DNA from: a virus
Strand: one strand, 5' to 3'
IMG/VR virus record: IMGVR_UViG_3300004461_000089
Span: 1 to 27,291 of that record
DNA length: 27,291 nt
Shown here: piece by piece, positions 1 through 7,079 of the stretch
Position numbering within the stretch: the stretch's first letter is position 1
Layout: each line of letters opens with the position of its first letter
Translations under genes and position numbers: made by a program
The notes under the pieces: model-generated
The model's database searches: none
Told to the model about the DNA's origin: nothing
The model's input: only the letters and a program-made list of their open reading frames with translations

Positions 1-3
1 GGC

Positions 4-255
4 GTGACTCAGACAATACAATGGCGAGCGGCGTCGACCATGCGTAAGTGGTTAGGAAAGGCTGAGTGTGTTATGAGTGTGGTGACCAGCGAGAAAGAAA
101 GCGTGGCTCCCACCATTGACATTAGAATCAGACGAACCACTGACCACGCAAGTGGTGCAGGATGGACCAAGGAAGGCGTACGCCTCAGTCTGGAGGATGC
201 CTACAACTTGGCCGAATCAATACAGCACATCATCGACTCGTTAGAAAGGGATTGA
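4..255 (+). CDS. Small PC4-like or hypothetical protein (5' end uncertain)
   Basis: This is a short open frame at the window edge. It can start at GTG 4 (83 aa) or ATG 40 (71 aa), and the true start may lie outside the window. The C-terminal half reads as two beta strands (IDIRIRRTT), then GWTKEGVRLSLEDAYNL and a helix. That order resembles the strand-strand-helix core of PC4/Sub1-type single-stranded DNA-binding cofactors, where a KKGISL-like strand precedes a helix. The resemblance is by eye only. The gene ends 1 nt before the ligase-like gene, so the two are probably co-transcribed. It could equally be an unrelated small viral protein. Confidence 0.5.
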   Translation: MTQTIQWRAASTMRKWLGKAECVMSVVTSEKESVAPTIDIRIRRTTDHASGAGWTKEGVRLSLEDAYNLAESIQHIIDSLERD

Positions 256-256
256 T

Positions 257-1708
257 ATGCTTCTGTCACTCGCCACGAAGGTGGCACGCACACTCCGTAG
301 GTTGCACTATGGAAGAGGAGCCGGGGACAGTTCGGCTGACTTCCGTACTGCTATCAAGGCGGTGTCCCAAATCTTGGAGATGACGACTGACGACTACGAG
401 GAAATCATCGACATCTTTTACCCAAGGCACTCAAAGCATCCACGGCGTTTCGTCACGGACGGTTGGGTCAGGGACAATGTGTGCAGTGAACTCGGTATCT
501 CACCACTCGTCTGGGACGAGTCGCTTGTAGGCAAGCCAATCGTATTGGCCCTTGCCTCAGAGAGCAGGGGCAACAAGAGCACCGGGCTGACTGTGAAGCA
601 GGCTCTTCACCACATGCACCAACTGAGCGAGGTGAGTGTACTGGCGACATCCAAGTTGATGACCGAGGCCGAGGCCGAACTCTTCTGGAGCAGAGCATTG
701 GGTGAGAACCCGCCCTATCCAATAGAGCGATTCATTCAGCGTTGTACCCACATTGGTGAAGGACAGGCCATGAGCCTACCTGCTGTCAAGAAAGCACTGG
801 ACACGATGTCCCCTGCTGAGTTCCTCGTACGCCTGCTCAAATACTCTGAGGCTGAGGTCGAGGTCCCTGACGAAATTCAACCGGGGCAACCGTTCCGAGG
901 CCCAGTGTACAAGGCATGGACTCAGACAACAGCACCTGCTGGCGTCTATGCTGAGGTGATACGCCACCCCAGACGATACCTCCACATCACTGAGTTCCCC
1001 AGTGGCACCTTCAATGGCATACTGTACAACCGGGACAAGCGTGCAGTGGCCAAGATGAACAGCCTTGACCTACCTATTCAGCAAGCCTGTGTCCTTGAGG
1101 TGGAGGCGCAGGGCACTGTGGTCAAATGTATTACGGATATTCTGTCGTTAGGACAGGACTGGTCTATTCATCAGCGACCGATGATGGAGCGACTCAGCCT
1201 ATTGAAAGGGCTGGGCGTACAAGGTCAACTACGAGTAGGCGAACTTCTTGAAGAAGGGTCGTCGATTACCAACCTCGTGCATACGCTGTCAGAAAATGAA
1301 CGACTCCGACTCTCGTTCAACAGCCCCTTTCAAATAGGAGAGCAAGGTGGCTGGGCAGTTATGGACGGTACATATCATATTCACTTACTGGTCCTCTCTA
1401 TCAAGAAGGACGCAGAATACGAAACACATGTGCGCCTTGGTGTACTGGATGGGCTTGACCCATACCAAGTAATGGAGGCGAGGCTTCCAACTGAGATAGC
1501 CCAGCATGTGAGAACAAGACTCGCTCGACAAGGTGTACTTGTCGGAGCCCACTGGCTCCCGGTGGAAGAGCAAGCGGTTGTGGTGGCTGGCAAGGTGAAC
1601 GAGGTTCGCCTGTCGACCATGACAATCACGGGAGAACTGCTTTATGCTGACGACAACCTCGGCTTTAGCGACCTCAGTCAACTGACTGACATCATAGAAA
1701 TGACATAG
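257..1708 (+). CDS. Divergent ATP-dependent DNA ligase homologue, catalytic lysine apparently missing
   Basis: This 483-aa protein has the layout of an archaeal/eukaryal ATP-dependent DNA ligase. Residues about 25-200 resemble the helical DNA-binding domain. The segment EIQPGQPFRGPV (206-217) matches the linker that precedes the adenylation domain. CITDILSLGQDW (291-302) followed by ERLSLL resembles motif IIIa, GEQGGWAVMD (361-370) motif IV, LSIKKD (380-385) motif V, and the tail (390-460, including HVRLGVLDG and PVEEQAVVVAGKVNEV) the OB fold. At motif I, where KxDG is expected, the sequence reads TEFPSGTFNG (245-254) with no lysine, and the motif IV lysine position is a methionine. Active ligases use the motif I lysine to form the ligase-AMP intermediate, so this copy may be non-adenylating or structural, or may use an unrecognised residue. 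It sits at the start of the replication gene run. Family assignment is moderate; loss of the lysine is directly visible. Confidence 0.55.
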   Translation: MLLSLATKVARTLRRLHYGRGAGDSSADFRTAIKAVSQILEMTTDDYEEIIDIFYPRHSKHPRRFVTDGWVRDNVCSELGISPLVWDESLVGKPIVLALASESRGNKSTGLTVKQALHHMHQLSEVSVLATSKLMTEAEAELFWSRALGENPPYPIERFIQRCTHIGEGQAMSLPAVKKALDTMSPAEFLVRLLKYSEAEVEVPDEIQPGQPFRGPVYKAWTQTTAPAGVYAEVIRHPRRYLHITEFPSGTFNGILYNRDKRAVAKMNSLDLPIQQACVLEVEAQGTVVKCITDILSLGQDWSIHQRPMMERLSLLKGLGVQGQLRVGELLEEGSSITNLVHTLSENERLRLSFNSPFQIGEQGGWAVMDGTYHIHLLVLSIKKDAEYETHVRLGVLDGLDPYQVMEARLPTEIAQHVRTRLARQGVLVGAHWLPVEEQAVVVAGKVNEVRLSTMTITGELLYADDNLGFSDLSQLTDIIEMT

Positions 1709-2029
1709 GTGAAACAAATGAAAGAAAATTGGAACAATGCAGTGTTGGCTCTTGGGCTCAACATGAAGATACGAAGCGTGAACATACCAGATACCCCTTG
1801 GCGACAAGTCACAGAGGTTGAGCGAATACCCCACATCAAAGTGGGTGACATGGTGAAGAAAACAAACACAGGGTGGCATGTGTATCAGACCATCGACTCA
1901 CCCGTGCCTGTGTTCAAGTTCCCTTCACGGGTGACATTGACCGCTGACTGTCAGGATTGTGGCTCGCCCGACACAGGTGGCTCTTCACTGTGCGACGATT
2001 GCTTTGATGCGAGAGGTGAAGAAGAATGA
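1709..2029 (+). CDS. Small zinc-ribbon protein
   Basis: This 106-aa protein has no recognised family. The GTG at 1709 abuts the ligase-like stop codon; an ATG at 1718 would give 103 aa. The C-terminus holds CxxC (CQDC) and CDDC separated by about ten residues rich in Gly and Ser, a typical zinc ribbon, followed by an acidic ARGEEE tail. The middle (HIKVGDMVKKTNTGWHVYQTI) has a KOW/SH3-like feel but nothing decisive. It overlaps the next gene by ATGA, so translation is probably coupled. The last codons lie in a 22-bp sequence repeated at the end of the next gene. Confidence 0.6.
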   Translation: MKQMKENWNNAVLALGLNMKIRSVNIPDTPWRQVTEVERIPHIKVGDMVKKTNTGWHVYQTIDSPVPVFKFPSRVTLTADCQDCGSPDTGGSSLCDDCFDARGEEE

Positions 2030-2030
2030 A
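2009..2030 (+). repeat. 22-bp direct repeat at gene junction, copy 1
   Basis: This 22-bp sequence recurs exactly at 2245-2266. It encodes the ARGEEE tail of the upstream gene, supplies a GAGGTGA Shine-Dalgarno and contains the ATGA start/stop overlap. A shorter relative (AGTGAAGAAGAATGA) occurs at 2354-2368 before the coiled-coil gene. Confidence 0.8.
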
Positions 2031-2265
2031 TAACCAATTAAACAAACTACCACCACATGATGGTTTAGGCAACATTGTATTAGATGAAGCCGATGAAGAG
2101 GGCGATGTTTCGTTTTACAGACCTTGCTTGTATCGTTGGAGTGATGAAGAACAAAAAGCATACACGGATGAAAACGATAAGGCTGACTTTGGTTGGTGCG
2201 TGACAGGTGCTAATCCTGTTTATGGCGTGTATGCTTGGATATTGGCGAGAGGTGAAGAAGAATGA
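2026..2265 (+). CDS. Hypothetical acidic small protein
   Basis: This 79-aa acidic protein has no family I recognise. It has no CxxC pair, only isolated cysteines, and several aromatic residues (FYRPCLYRW, YGVYAW). It starts at ATG 2026 with an ATGA overlap with the previous gene and a GAGGTGA ribosome site at 2013-2019. It ends with ARGEEE, identical to the previous gene's tail because both ends lie in the 22-bp repeat. Its codons are more A/T-rich than those of the flanking replication genes. It overlaps the following 36-aa frame by ATGA. Confidence 0.55.
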   Translation: MNNQLNKLPPHDGLGNIVLDEADEEGDVSFYRPCLYRWSDEEQKAYTDENDKADFGWCVTGANPVYGVYAWILARGEEE

Positions 2266-2266
2266 A
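2245..2266 (+). repeat. 22-bp direct repeat at gene junction, copy 2
   Basis: This is an exact copy of 2009-2030. Here too it forms the end of one gene (ARGEEE), the ribosome-binding site and the ATGA overlap with the next gene, so the whole junction module appears duplicated. Confidence 0.8.
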
Positions 2267-2372
2267 GTGTAAGGAATGTGAAAAATTAAGGAAACAGAAT
2301 CTCGGTCCTTACAAATACCCATTTTGCCCTTCCTTCCCCAGTTGTAAAAGAGGAGTGAAGAAGAATGAGTGA
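2262..2372 (+). CDS. 36-aa cysteine-rich microprotein
   Basis: This frame encodes 36 residues beginning MKCKECEKLRKQ and ending CKRGVKKNE. It has four cysteines, a CxxC (residues 3 and 6) and a C-x5-C (22 and 28), as expected for a minimal zinc knuckle. It is strongly basic. ATG 2262 overlaps the previous stop as ATGA and has GAGGTGA at 2249-2255. Its 3' end overlaps the coiled-coil gene by 8 nt. No function can be assigned. Position, start signals and the cysteine pattern argue that it is a gene, not noise. Confidence 0.5.
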   Translation: MKCKECEKLRKQNLGPYKYPFCPSFPSCKRGVKKNE

Positions 2373-2550
2373 GATTGAAGAATTAGAGAAAAAGATTGAG
2401 AGCATGGAAGAGTACCTCGACGAACTGATGGTGCGGATTGAAAGGGCCGAACGACTTGTCGGTGCAGTGGAAGAACTCCAAAGCGAAGTCGCCAAGATTA
2501 GAGGAGCCCCGGTGGGGATGCTCTTTGATTTCTGGGGGTCTAAGAAATGA
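2365..2550 (+). CDS. Coiled-coil microprotein with PIP-box-like C-terminal tail
   Basis: This is a 61-aa protein. Residues 2-46 are an uninterrupted charged helix with heptad-like Leu/Ile spacing (EIEELEKKIESMEEYLDEL and onward), so a coiled coil is very likely. The tail GMLFDFWGSKK (51-61) resembles the LFDFL/LFDFF-type PCNA-interacting tails of archaeal proteins, for example the C-terminus of the RFC large subunit, but lacks the leading Gln (Val there). The gene overlaps the clamp-loader gene by ATGA. My inference is a small tether between clamp and clamp loader or polymerase, perhaps substituting for an RFC large-subunit tail. The coiled coil is clear; the PIP reading is tentative. Confidence 0.6.
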   Translation: MSEIEELEKKIESMEEYLDELMVRIERAERLVGAVEELQSEVAKIRGAPVGMLFDFWGSKK

Positions 2551-3488
2551 CTGCGTGGAGAGAGAAGTACCGTCCTCGGACTGTGGCAGACTTGGTAGGT
2601 TGTGAGGTGTTCAAGCAACAAGCACAGAACTGGTCGTTAGAAACGGCCCCGCCCTGCCTTCTGTTCATCGGAGGCCCCGGTGTCGGCAAGACCACAGCGG
2701 CCCGTGCTCTGGCTCGGGATTGGCTTGGTGAGTGGTTCGGTCAAGAGAACTTCATCACCACCAATGCCAGCGATGACCGTGGGATTGGATATGTCCGTGA
2801 CCACCTCAAGCACATCTCAAGGCTCAAGGGTCTGATGGTAGCCAAGCGTGTCATATTCTTAGACGAGGCGGACTCACTGACCAAGGATGCACAGAAAGCA
2901 CTGCGTCAAATCATGGAGGACAGTCACGACACTATCGTTTGGATTCTTGCAGGGAACGACATCTCTGCTTTCCACAAAGCAATCAAGGACAGGTGTACGA
3001 CTTACGAGTTCAAGTCACACGGTCCCAACGAGATAGAGGAAGCCTGTCTTAAAATCCATGAGGCCGAAGGACTCCCCGAAGAATGGAAGCAGTACTACCG
3101 CAACCTTGCTCCCCTCTGCGAAGGCAGTCTGAGGCAGACGGTTGATACGCTACAATCATTATCAAAGACACCGGAGGCACTGGAGAAAAGAGTTCGGTCC
3201 TCTGGTCAAGACATGTCAAGAGCCGCTCTCCACTTAGCGGCAGGTGACTTTACTACGCTTAACGCATTCCTTAATCAACAGTTAGAGAAAGGCGACAGTC
3301 GATTCTATTTGTTGAAGACCCTTCGGTACAAGGCTAAGGGCCTCATCGAAGAAGGGGATGATTGGTTTGCTTTTATGAAGACCTATGGGGATTTCATGAT
3401 GATGGCAACACAATGGCCGGATGACGATATGGCTTTCTTTGAATACTTCGTCGCTACTCTCCAACAGAATAGGAGGTTGCATAAGTGA
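2547..3488 (+). CDS. RFC-type clamp loader ATPase (small-subunit-like)
   Basis: This 313-aa AAA+ protein is a replication factor C small-subunit homologue. Visible motifs are the N-terminal WREKYRP box (4-10), Walker A GGPGVGKTT (42-50), the RFC signature NASDDRGI (73-80), Walker B VIFLDEAD (102-109), sensor 1 WILAGND (132-138), and DRC (148-150) at the SRC arginine-finger position, with the Arg kept and Ser replaced by Asp. A helical collar domain follows from about residue 180. RFC opens and loads the sliding clamp using ATP. Only this one loader subunit is seen in the window, and no large subunit. ATGA overlap with the coiled-coil gene upstream; the stop codon is followed by a promoter-containing gap. 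Confidence 0.93.
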   Translation: MTAWREKYRPRTVADLVGCEVFKQQAQNWSLETAPPCLLFIGGPGVGKTTAARALARDWLGEWFGQENFITTNASDDRGIGYVRDHLKHISRLKGLMVAKRVIFLDEADSLTKDAQKALRQIMEDSHDTIVWILAGNDISAFHKAIKDRCTTYEFKSHGPNEIEEACLKIHEAEGLPEEWKQYYRNLAPLCEGSLRQTVDTLQSLSKTPEALEKRVRSSGQDMSRAALHLAAGDFTTLNAFLNQQLEKGDSRFYLLKTLRYKAKGLIEEGDDWFAFMKTYGDFMMMATQWPDDDMAFFEYFVATLQQNRRLHK

Positions 3489-3501
3489 GAATCATTGTCG
3501 T

Positions 3502-3519
3502 AAAGAAAGATATTATATA
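3502..3519 (+). promoter_or_regulatory. Probable archaeal promoter (BRE plus TATA)
   Basis: A purine-rich AAAGAAAGA (3502-3510) is followed by TATTATATA (3511-3519), matching the BRE-TATA order. The element lies in one of the few gaps of the left arm. Transcription would begin near 3541, giving a leader of about 40 nt with an AGGTGA ribosome site (3571-3576) before ATG 3582. The upstream ATG at 3519 lies inside this TATA element and is therefore unlikely to be used. Confidence 0.6.
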
Positions 3520-3581
3520 TGGCTACTTTATCGGCAAAGATGCATCCGATGCAAAACACAGAAACAAAACAGGTGAAAAAC

Positions 3582-4838
3582 ATGAACAGTGAAATACAGG
3601 AAAAACTCGCCGCCTATGCGGTACGGACAGGAACAACAGAAGATGAAGCGAAGCAAGCGTTTTCAGAGTGGCTCAAAAAAGAGTTCAGTATTGAAAGCAT
3701 GGAGAACGAGGAAGACTACTTGTTAAACGAGTGGGCCGAAATGTTCGTCATTGAAACACGCAACCTTGGTAAGAGCGGTGGCGGTGGAAGAGAAACAACA
3801 AAGTTCCTCGGCCATGTCTGCGGCCTCAACGATTCAATCCGTGACCAGCGACAAAACCAGCGTGAAGCGGCAATCCTTGCCTTCCGTCAAGACAAGAACA
3901 AAGCGATGGACAGTGGTACAGTAGGTATCGTTGCCGCCAATCCATCGGAAGGTGTATGGAACATCAACGGTAAGCCTACCAAGGACCGTGTCGATGGTGA
4001 ACTACCATGGTATGCCTTCCTCTGTGACGGTACAGCCATTACCATGCTCAACACTAACCGAGAATCTAAGGCTTATGGCAAGCCTATGGCGAGCGAAAGC
4101 AAAGTGCGATACATGTACTTCCTTGGAAACACATCGGAAACATTTGCCATGGACCCGAAGATGTGGCGTGTTGCCCTCAACGGGGATGACATGACTCACA
4201 AGTACGAACTTGGGAAGTTGTGCGAGATTGAAGTAGTGCCCTCTGCGAACGCAGAGTCTGACATTCTGTACACCAATCGTGGCTTTGCCAAGTCAGTTAA
4301 GTACAACACCGATGAGTCTGTACCCACGCAGTTCACTGATGCGGCTCGTTTCTGGACGAGTGCTGAGCACAACAGTTGTGTCGACCTCTCCAACCTTATC
4401 GAGGAGTACGATGACCGGAAGGTTGCGTACAATAACAACTTCATCCCACCGACACTCATCACTAAGGGGTACATCAGTAGGATGTCCGTTGAACCGACAG
4501 ACAACCAATACGATGATACCGGTCGGAACTTCCGCATCAGCGTCACAAGCCTCGCTTTGCAATCGACCTATGGTCGTGAGTCGAGCCTCGCAGAGGTGAC
4601 GGTGTGGGTACCGGGTCGAACCTTTGATGACACACACCCCTTTGAATTCCACAACGGTGAAGAATGGGTACCTTACGCAGAGCGTACACAGGTGCTTATC
4701 TGTGGCAAGGTCAAGACTCGTATGTATCGTGATGACATGGTCCCAAGCATCACAGCACTGGGCATCTATGTCCCACCTCGTACAGCCCGACCCGGTGCTC
4801 GTGGTGGCAACACTGACACATCACAATTGGAGGAATAA
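3582..4838 (+). CDS. Probable single-stranded DNA-binding protein (RPA/SSB-like)
   Basis: This is a 418-aa protein starting at ATG 3582, chosen because AGGTGA sits 5 nt upstream and the earlier in-frame ATG at 3519 falls in the promoter. The N-terminus (about 1-45) is helical (EKLAAYAVRTGTTEDEAKQ), UBA-like in feel. The rest is beta-rich with several possible OB-like strand runs, for example ARFW to SLALQ and the stretch ending RTQVLICGKVKT. The C-terminus is Gly-rich followed by an acidic TSQLEE end, as in many SSBs. No diagnostic motif is present. The assignment rests on composition, the acidic tail, its own promoter, and its place between the clamp loader and a RecA-like ATPase. It could be another abundant DNA-binding or virion protein. 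Confidence 0.55.
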   Translation: MNSEIQEKLAAYAVRTGTTEDEAKQAFSEWLKKEFSIESMENEEDYLLNEWAEMFVIETRNLGKSGGGGRETTKFLGHVCGLNDSIRDQRQNQREAAILAFRQDKNKAMDSGTVGIVAANPSEGVWNINGKPTKDRVDGELPWYAFLCDGTAITMLNTNRESKAYGKPMASESKVRYMYFLGNTSETFAMDPKMWRVALNGDDMTHKYELGKLCEIEVVPSANAESDILYTNRGFAKSVKYNTDESVPTQFTDAARFWTSAEHNSCVDLSNLIEEYDDRKVAYNNNFIPPTLITKGYISRMSVEPTDNQYDDTGRNFRISVTSLALQSTYGRESSLAEVTVWVPGRTFDDTHPFEFHNGEEWVPYAERTQVLICGKVKTRMYRDDMVPSITALGIYVPPRTARPGARGGNTDTSQLEE

Positions 4839-4840
4839 AC

Positions 4841-5953
4841 ATGGGAGCATTTGACGCATTGAAGAAGCATGTCGACCTCACAAACAAAGGAGTCGACGAA
4901 GACAAAGTTGGCGCTTTGGTCGCAGAGGCACTCAACCTTGAGAATCACCCTGCACCACCGATGCCTCCTACGGAAGAAGCATCTGTGACAAACCAAGCAC
5001 GAGGTCGACAGGGAGAAAGCCTTGTGGAACACATTGAGCGGACAACATCTGAGCCAGCCGCCCCAGCGAGCAACTTCCCCGACCTTGCTAAGGAACTCGT
5101 CGACCAAACATCATCCAATCGAGTCAAGCCTTCAACAACATTCTGTGGTATCGTTGGTCACAGTGGTCGTGGTAAGACTGGTATCTCCATGGACTCGTTC
5201 ATGAAGAACTCTGGTCCAAAGGACATGATGTGGTGCATTGACTTCGACGGTGGTGCTCTTGATTGTAAGCATGCTCACTACCCCGACAGTGACGACAAGA
5301 TTCGTATCTGGAACCCATGGGAAACACAGGTCCACGACCGTGTTGCTTTCAACTACCCCAAGACTCATCAACGGACTATGAACCTGTGCAAGTTCGCACT
5401 TGAACATGCACGGAAGCAACAAGCCGCTGACTACGACGGGCCTCGTCTGACTACCCTGCTGGTCACGGCGGTCGACCAATACGACCAAGTCTGTATCAAC
5501 AACATGAAGATTTACGACCTTGAGATGGATGCTAAAGACGCCATTGAAGCGGCCGCCTCCAAGTTGAATCAAGACATAGGTTGGAACTGGAACATCCGTA
5601 CCACCCGATTCAAGCAGTTGACGGCTCTCTGTCGCCAATTGAACTTCGCAGGTGTCGATGTGTTCTGGGAAACGCACATCAAGTCCGATGACAAAGAGTA
5701 CAGCCATGATGGCTGGAAGTTCGTGTGGGAGAAGAACGCCAACAACGACCTGACTCAAATCATCTGGTGTAAGGACCAAAAGATTCGCAACGAAGATGGC
5801 AAGGAAACAGGGGAAACCCGGTATGTGGCAGACTTCGTCAAGTGCAAGACCAATCCTGACCTACAAGGTCAAGAGCGTGTCTTCTTCGTCACAAAGAAGG
5901 GCCTCCCTGCCGAATGGATTGGGCTGGCCGAACTTCGTGACAAAACCATGTGA
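4841..5953 (+). CDS. RecA-superfamily ATPase (Sak4/AAA_24-like recombinase)
   Basis: This is a 370-aa P-loop ATPase. Residues 1-95 form a low-complexity, Pro- and acid-rich N-terminal region with a helical start. The core begins at CGIVGHSGRGKTG (102-114), a Walker A with Lys112 and Thr113. WCIDFDGGALDCK (131-143) corresponds to the strand after the P-loop in AAA_24/Sak4-type proteins, and TTLLVTAVDQYD (204-215) is the Walker B with Asp212. Sak4-like proteins are phage single-strand annealing recombinases, often next to SSB genes, which matches the arrangement here. A GGAGGA ribosome site lies 6 nt before ATG 4841. An alternative is a RadA-like or packaging-related RecA-fold ATPase. Confidence 0.7.
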   Translation: MGAFDALKKHVDLTNKGVDEDKVGALVAEALNLENHPAPPMPPTEEASVTNQARGRQGESLVEHIERTTSEPAAPASNFPDLAKELVDQTSSNRVKPSTTFCGIVGHSGRGKTGISMDSFMKNSGPKDMMWCIDFDGGALDCKHAHYPDSDDKIRIWNPWETQVHDRVAFNYPKTHQRTMNLCKFALEHARKQQAADYDGPRLTTLLVTAVDQYDQVCINNMKIYDLEMDAKDAIEAAASKLNQDIGWNWNIRTTRFKQLTALCRQLNFAGVDVFWETHIKSDDKEYSHDGWKFVWEKNANNDLTQIIWCKDQKIRNEDGKETGETRYVADFVKCKTNPDLQGQERVFFVTKKGLPAEWIGLAELRDKTM

Positions 5954-5962
5954 GGCGATTGG

Positions 5963-6721
5963 ATGACTTCCTTCACAATCAGCCGCAAGGCGCTGTCATC
6001 CTTCTTGGGTTCATTTACCAAGGGGGTCGACAACCTTGCGATAAGAGTGGGTGACGGCACCATTACCGTTGCAGTGGGTGCTCTCACCCATTACTTGAAG
6101 CGGTCTGTCGAAGTACAGGAAAGTGATGCTGGAAAGATATTCATCACTGACCTGACTCGACTGATGACCTACCTCGGAACAGCGTCTGCTTCTGATGTCA
6201 CAGTCAGCCAGTCGGGACGGGGTAGGGCCTTGCAGGTCCGTGCTGGTAAGTCTTCTTTGGAACTGCCAACTTCGTCATTCGTTGCATCCGAAGAACAGGT
6301 ACCTCTGATTGAGAAGGTCATCGCTAAGGCAGAGAGTTCGATGTGGACTACCTTTGGCCCTTCTTCTCTTGAAGCATCAGGCAACATCAGTGGTGTTGAC
6401 CTGTATGGACTCAGCAAGGCCGACAAGATTGTCGGTAGTGGTCTGAGTTGCAAAGTGGTGTACCGTCCTCGTGACAACGAGTTGGCCCTCATGGCTAAGA
6501 ACACAAACAAGGGCAAGATGTTTGCAACGGCAGAAGTCGAAGCAGTGAGCGGGACTAAGGAATCTTACGAATCTAATTTTGCACACTGGCTACCTGAACT
6601 CCTCACCACTGTTCCTGATACAGTTGTACAGTTCCACATGGGAGAATCAGCCCCGTTAGTCATCCGTGACCAAGACGGCTCATATCTCCTACTTGTGTTG
6701 GACCAAGAGGTGGAAGCATGA
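5963..6721 (+). CDS. PCNA-like DNA sliding clamp
   Basis: This 252-aa protein has the length of archaeal PCNA (about 245-250). It has two pseudo-repeated beta-rich halves, and its end (SAPLVIRDQDGSYLLLVLDQEVE) resembles the PCNA C-terminal pattern PLxI followed by strands and a short acidic end. The N-terminal half (FTISRKALSSFLGSFTKGVDNLAIRV...) fits the first clamp domain. Sequence identity to known clamps looks low, so the call leans on length, fold pattern and position between the clamp loader, recombinase and PolB. It would encircle DNA and tether the polymerase and other partners. The stop overlaps the next gene as ATGA. Confidence 0.7.
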   Translation: MTSFTISRKALSSFLGSFTKGVDNLAIRVGDGTITVAVGALTHYLKRSVEVQESDAGKIFITDLTRLMTYLGTASASDVTVSQSGRGRALQVRAGKSSLELPTSSFVASEEQVPLIEKVIAKAESSMWTTFGPSSLEASGNISGVDLYGLSKADKIVGSGLSCKVVYRPRDNELALMAKNTNKGKMFATAEVEAVSGTKESYESNFAHWLPELLTTVPDTVVQFHMGESAPLVIRDQDGSYLLLVLDQEVEA

Positions 6722-6888
6722 GGCGAGATGTTTGTTGGCTCTGTGGTGGCAAATTGATTTGGCAATGTGACTACGACTTAGAAGACTACGGCTACATGGG
6801 CGTCGAAGGTATGATTGCTACGCTTGTCTGTTCCGACTGTGGAGCAGATGTAGTGTACACTCTCCAAAACGAATTGGAGGAAGAGTGA
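6718..6888 (+). CDS. 56-aa zinc-ribbon microprotein
   Basis: The frame encodes 56 residues beginning MRRDVCWLCGGKLIWQC and ending NELEEE. CWLC (6-9) and CSDC (38-41) form a four-cysteine zinc ribbon separated by an acidic, aromatic loop. ATG 6718 overlaps the clamp stop as ATGA, and the stop overlaps the next start as TGATG. No family is recognised. The tight coupling and the ribbon support a real gene. Confidence 0.65.
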   Translation: MRRDVCWLCGGKLIWQCDYDLEDYGYMGVEGMIATLVCSDCGADVVYTLQNELEEE

Positions 6889-7079
6889 TGCTCATCTGTG
6901 TGGGCTGTGACGAAGAGCACCAGCACTCACAGATGGTTGACGGTGATTGGTGTGAAGCCTGTTGGGACGCAAGTGAGCGTGTCAAATGTAAGCAACCACT
7001 CAAGCACCGTCCAAAGATGGAAGGTGTGATACACTGTAAAACATGTGCAAGGGAGGAGCGTGAAGTCGATGATTGTTGA
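6888..7079 (+). CDS. 63-aa zinc-binding microprotein
   Basis: This small protein has three CxxC pairs (CVGC near the start, CEAC in the middle, CKTC near the end), one additional Cys and several His (EEHQHSQ), enough for one or two zinc sites. The ATG at 6888 shares one base with the previous stop (TGATG). The 3' end overlaps the PolB start by 11 nt. It may be a transcription-factor-like or protein-contact ribbon. Function unknown. Confidence 0.65.
   Translation: MLICVGCDEEHQHSQMVDGDWCEACWDASERVKCKQPLKHRPKMEGVIHCKTCAREEREVDDC

Noticed and set aside
1385-1879. 164-aa minus-strand open frame
   Set aside because: Antisense to the end of the ligase-like gene and the next gene, with no start signals and disordered, His/Cys-rich composition typical of shadow frames.
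2280-2290. TATA-like AAAAATTAAG
   Set aside because: It lies inside the 36-aa frame and no start codon stands at a suitable distance; probably Lys-rich coding sequence.
3519-3581. Upstream ATG at 3519 as start of the ssDNA-binding-like protein
   Set aside because: The ATG sits inside the TATA-like element and lacks a ribosome site; ATG 3582 has AGGTGA at the right distance.
5132-5779. 215-aa minus-strand open frame opposite the RecA-like ATPase
   Set aside because: It lies wholly antisense to a clear P-loop ATPase, has no ribosome site and no family features; it is a codon-composition shadow.
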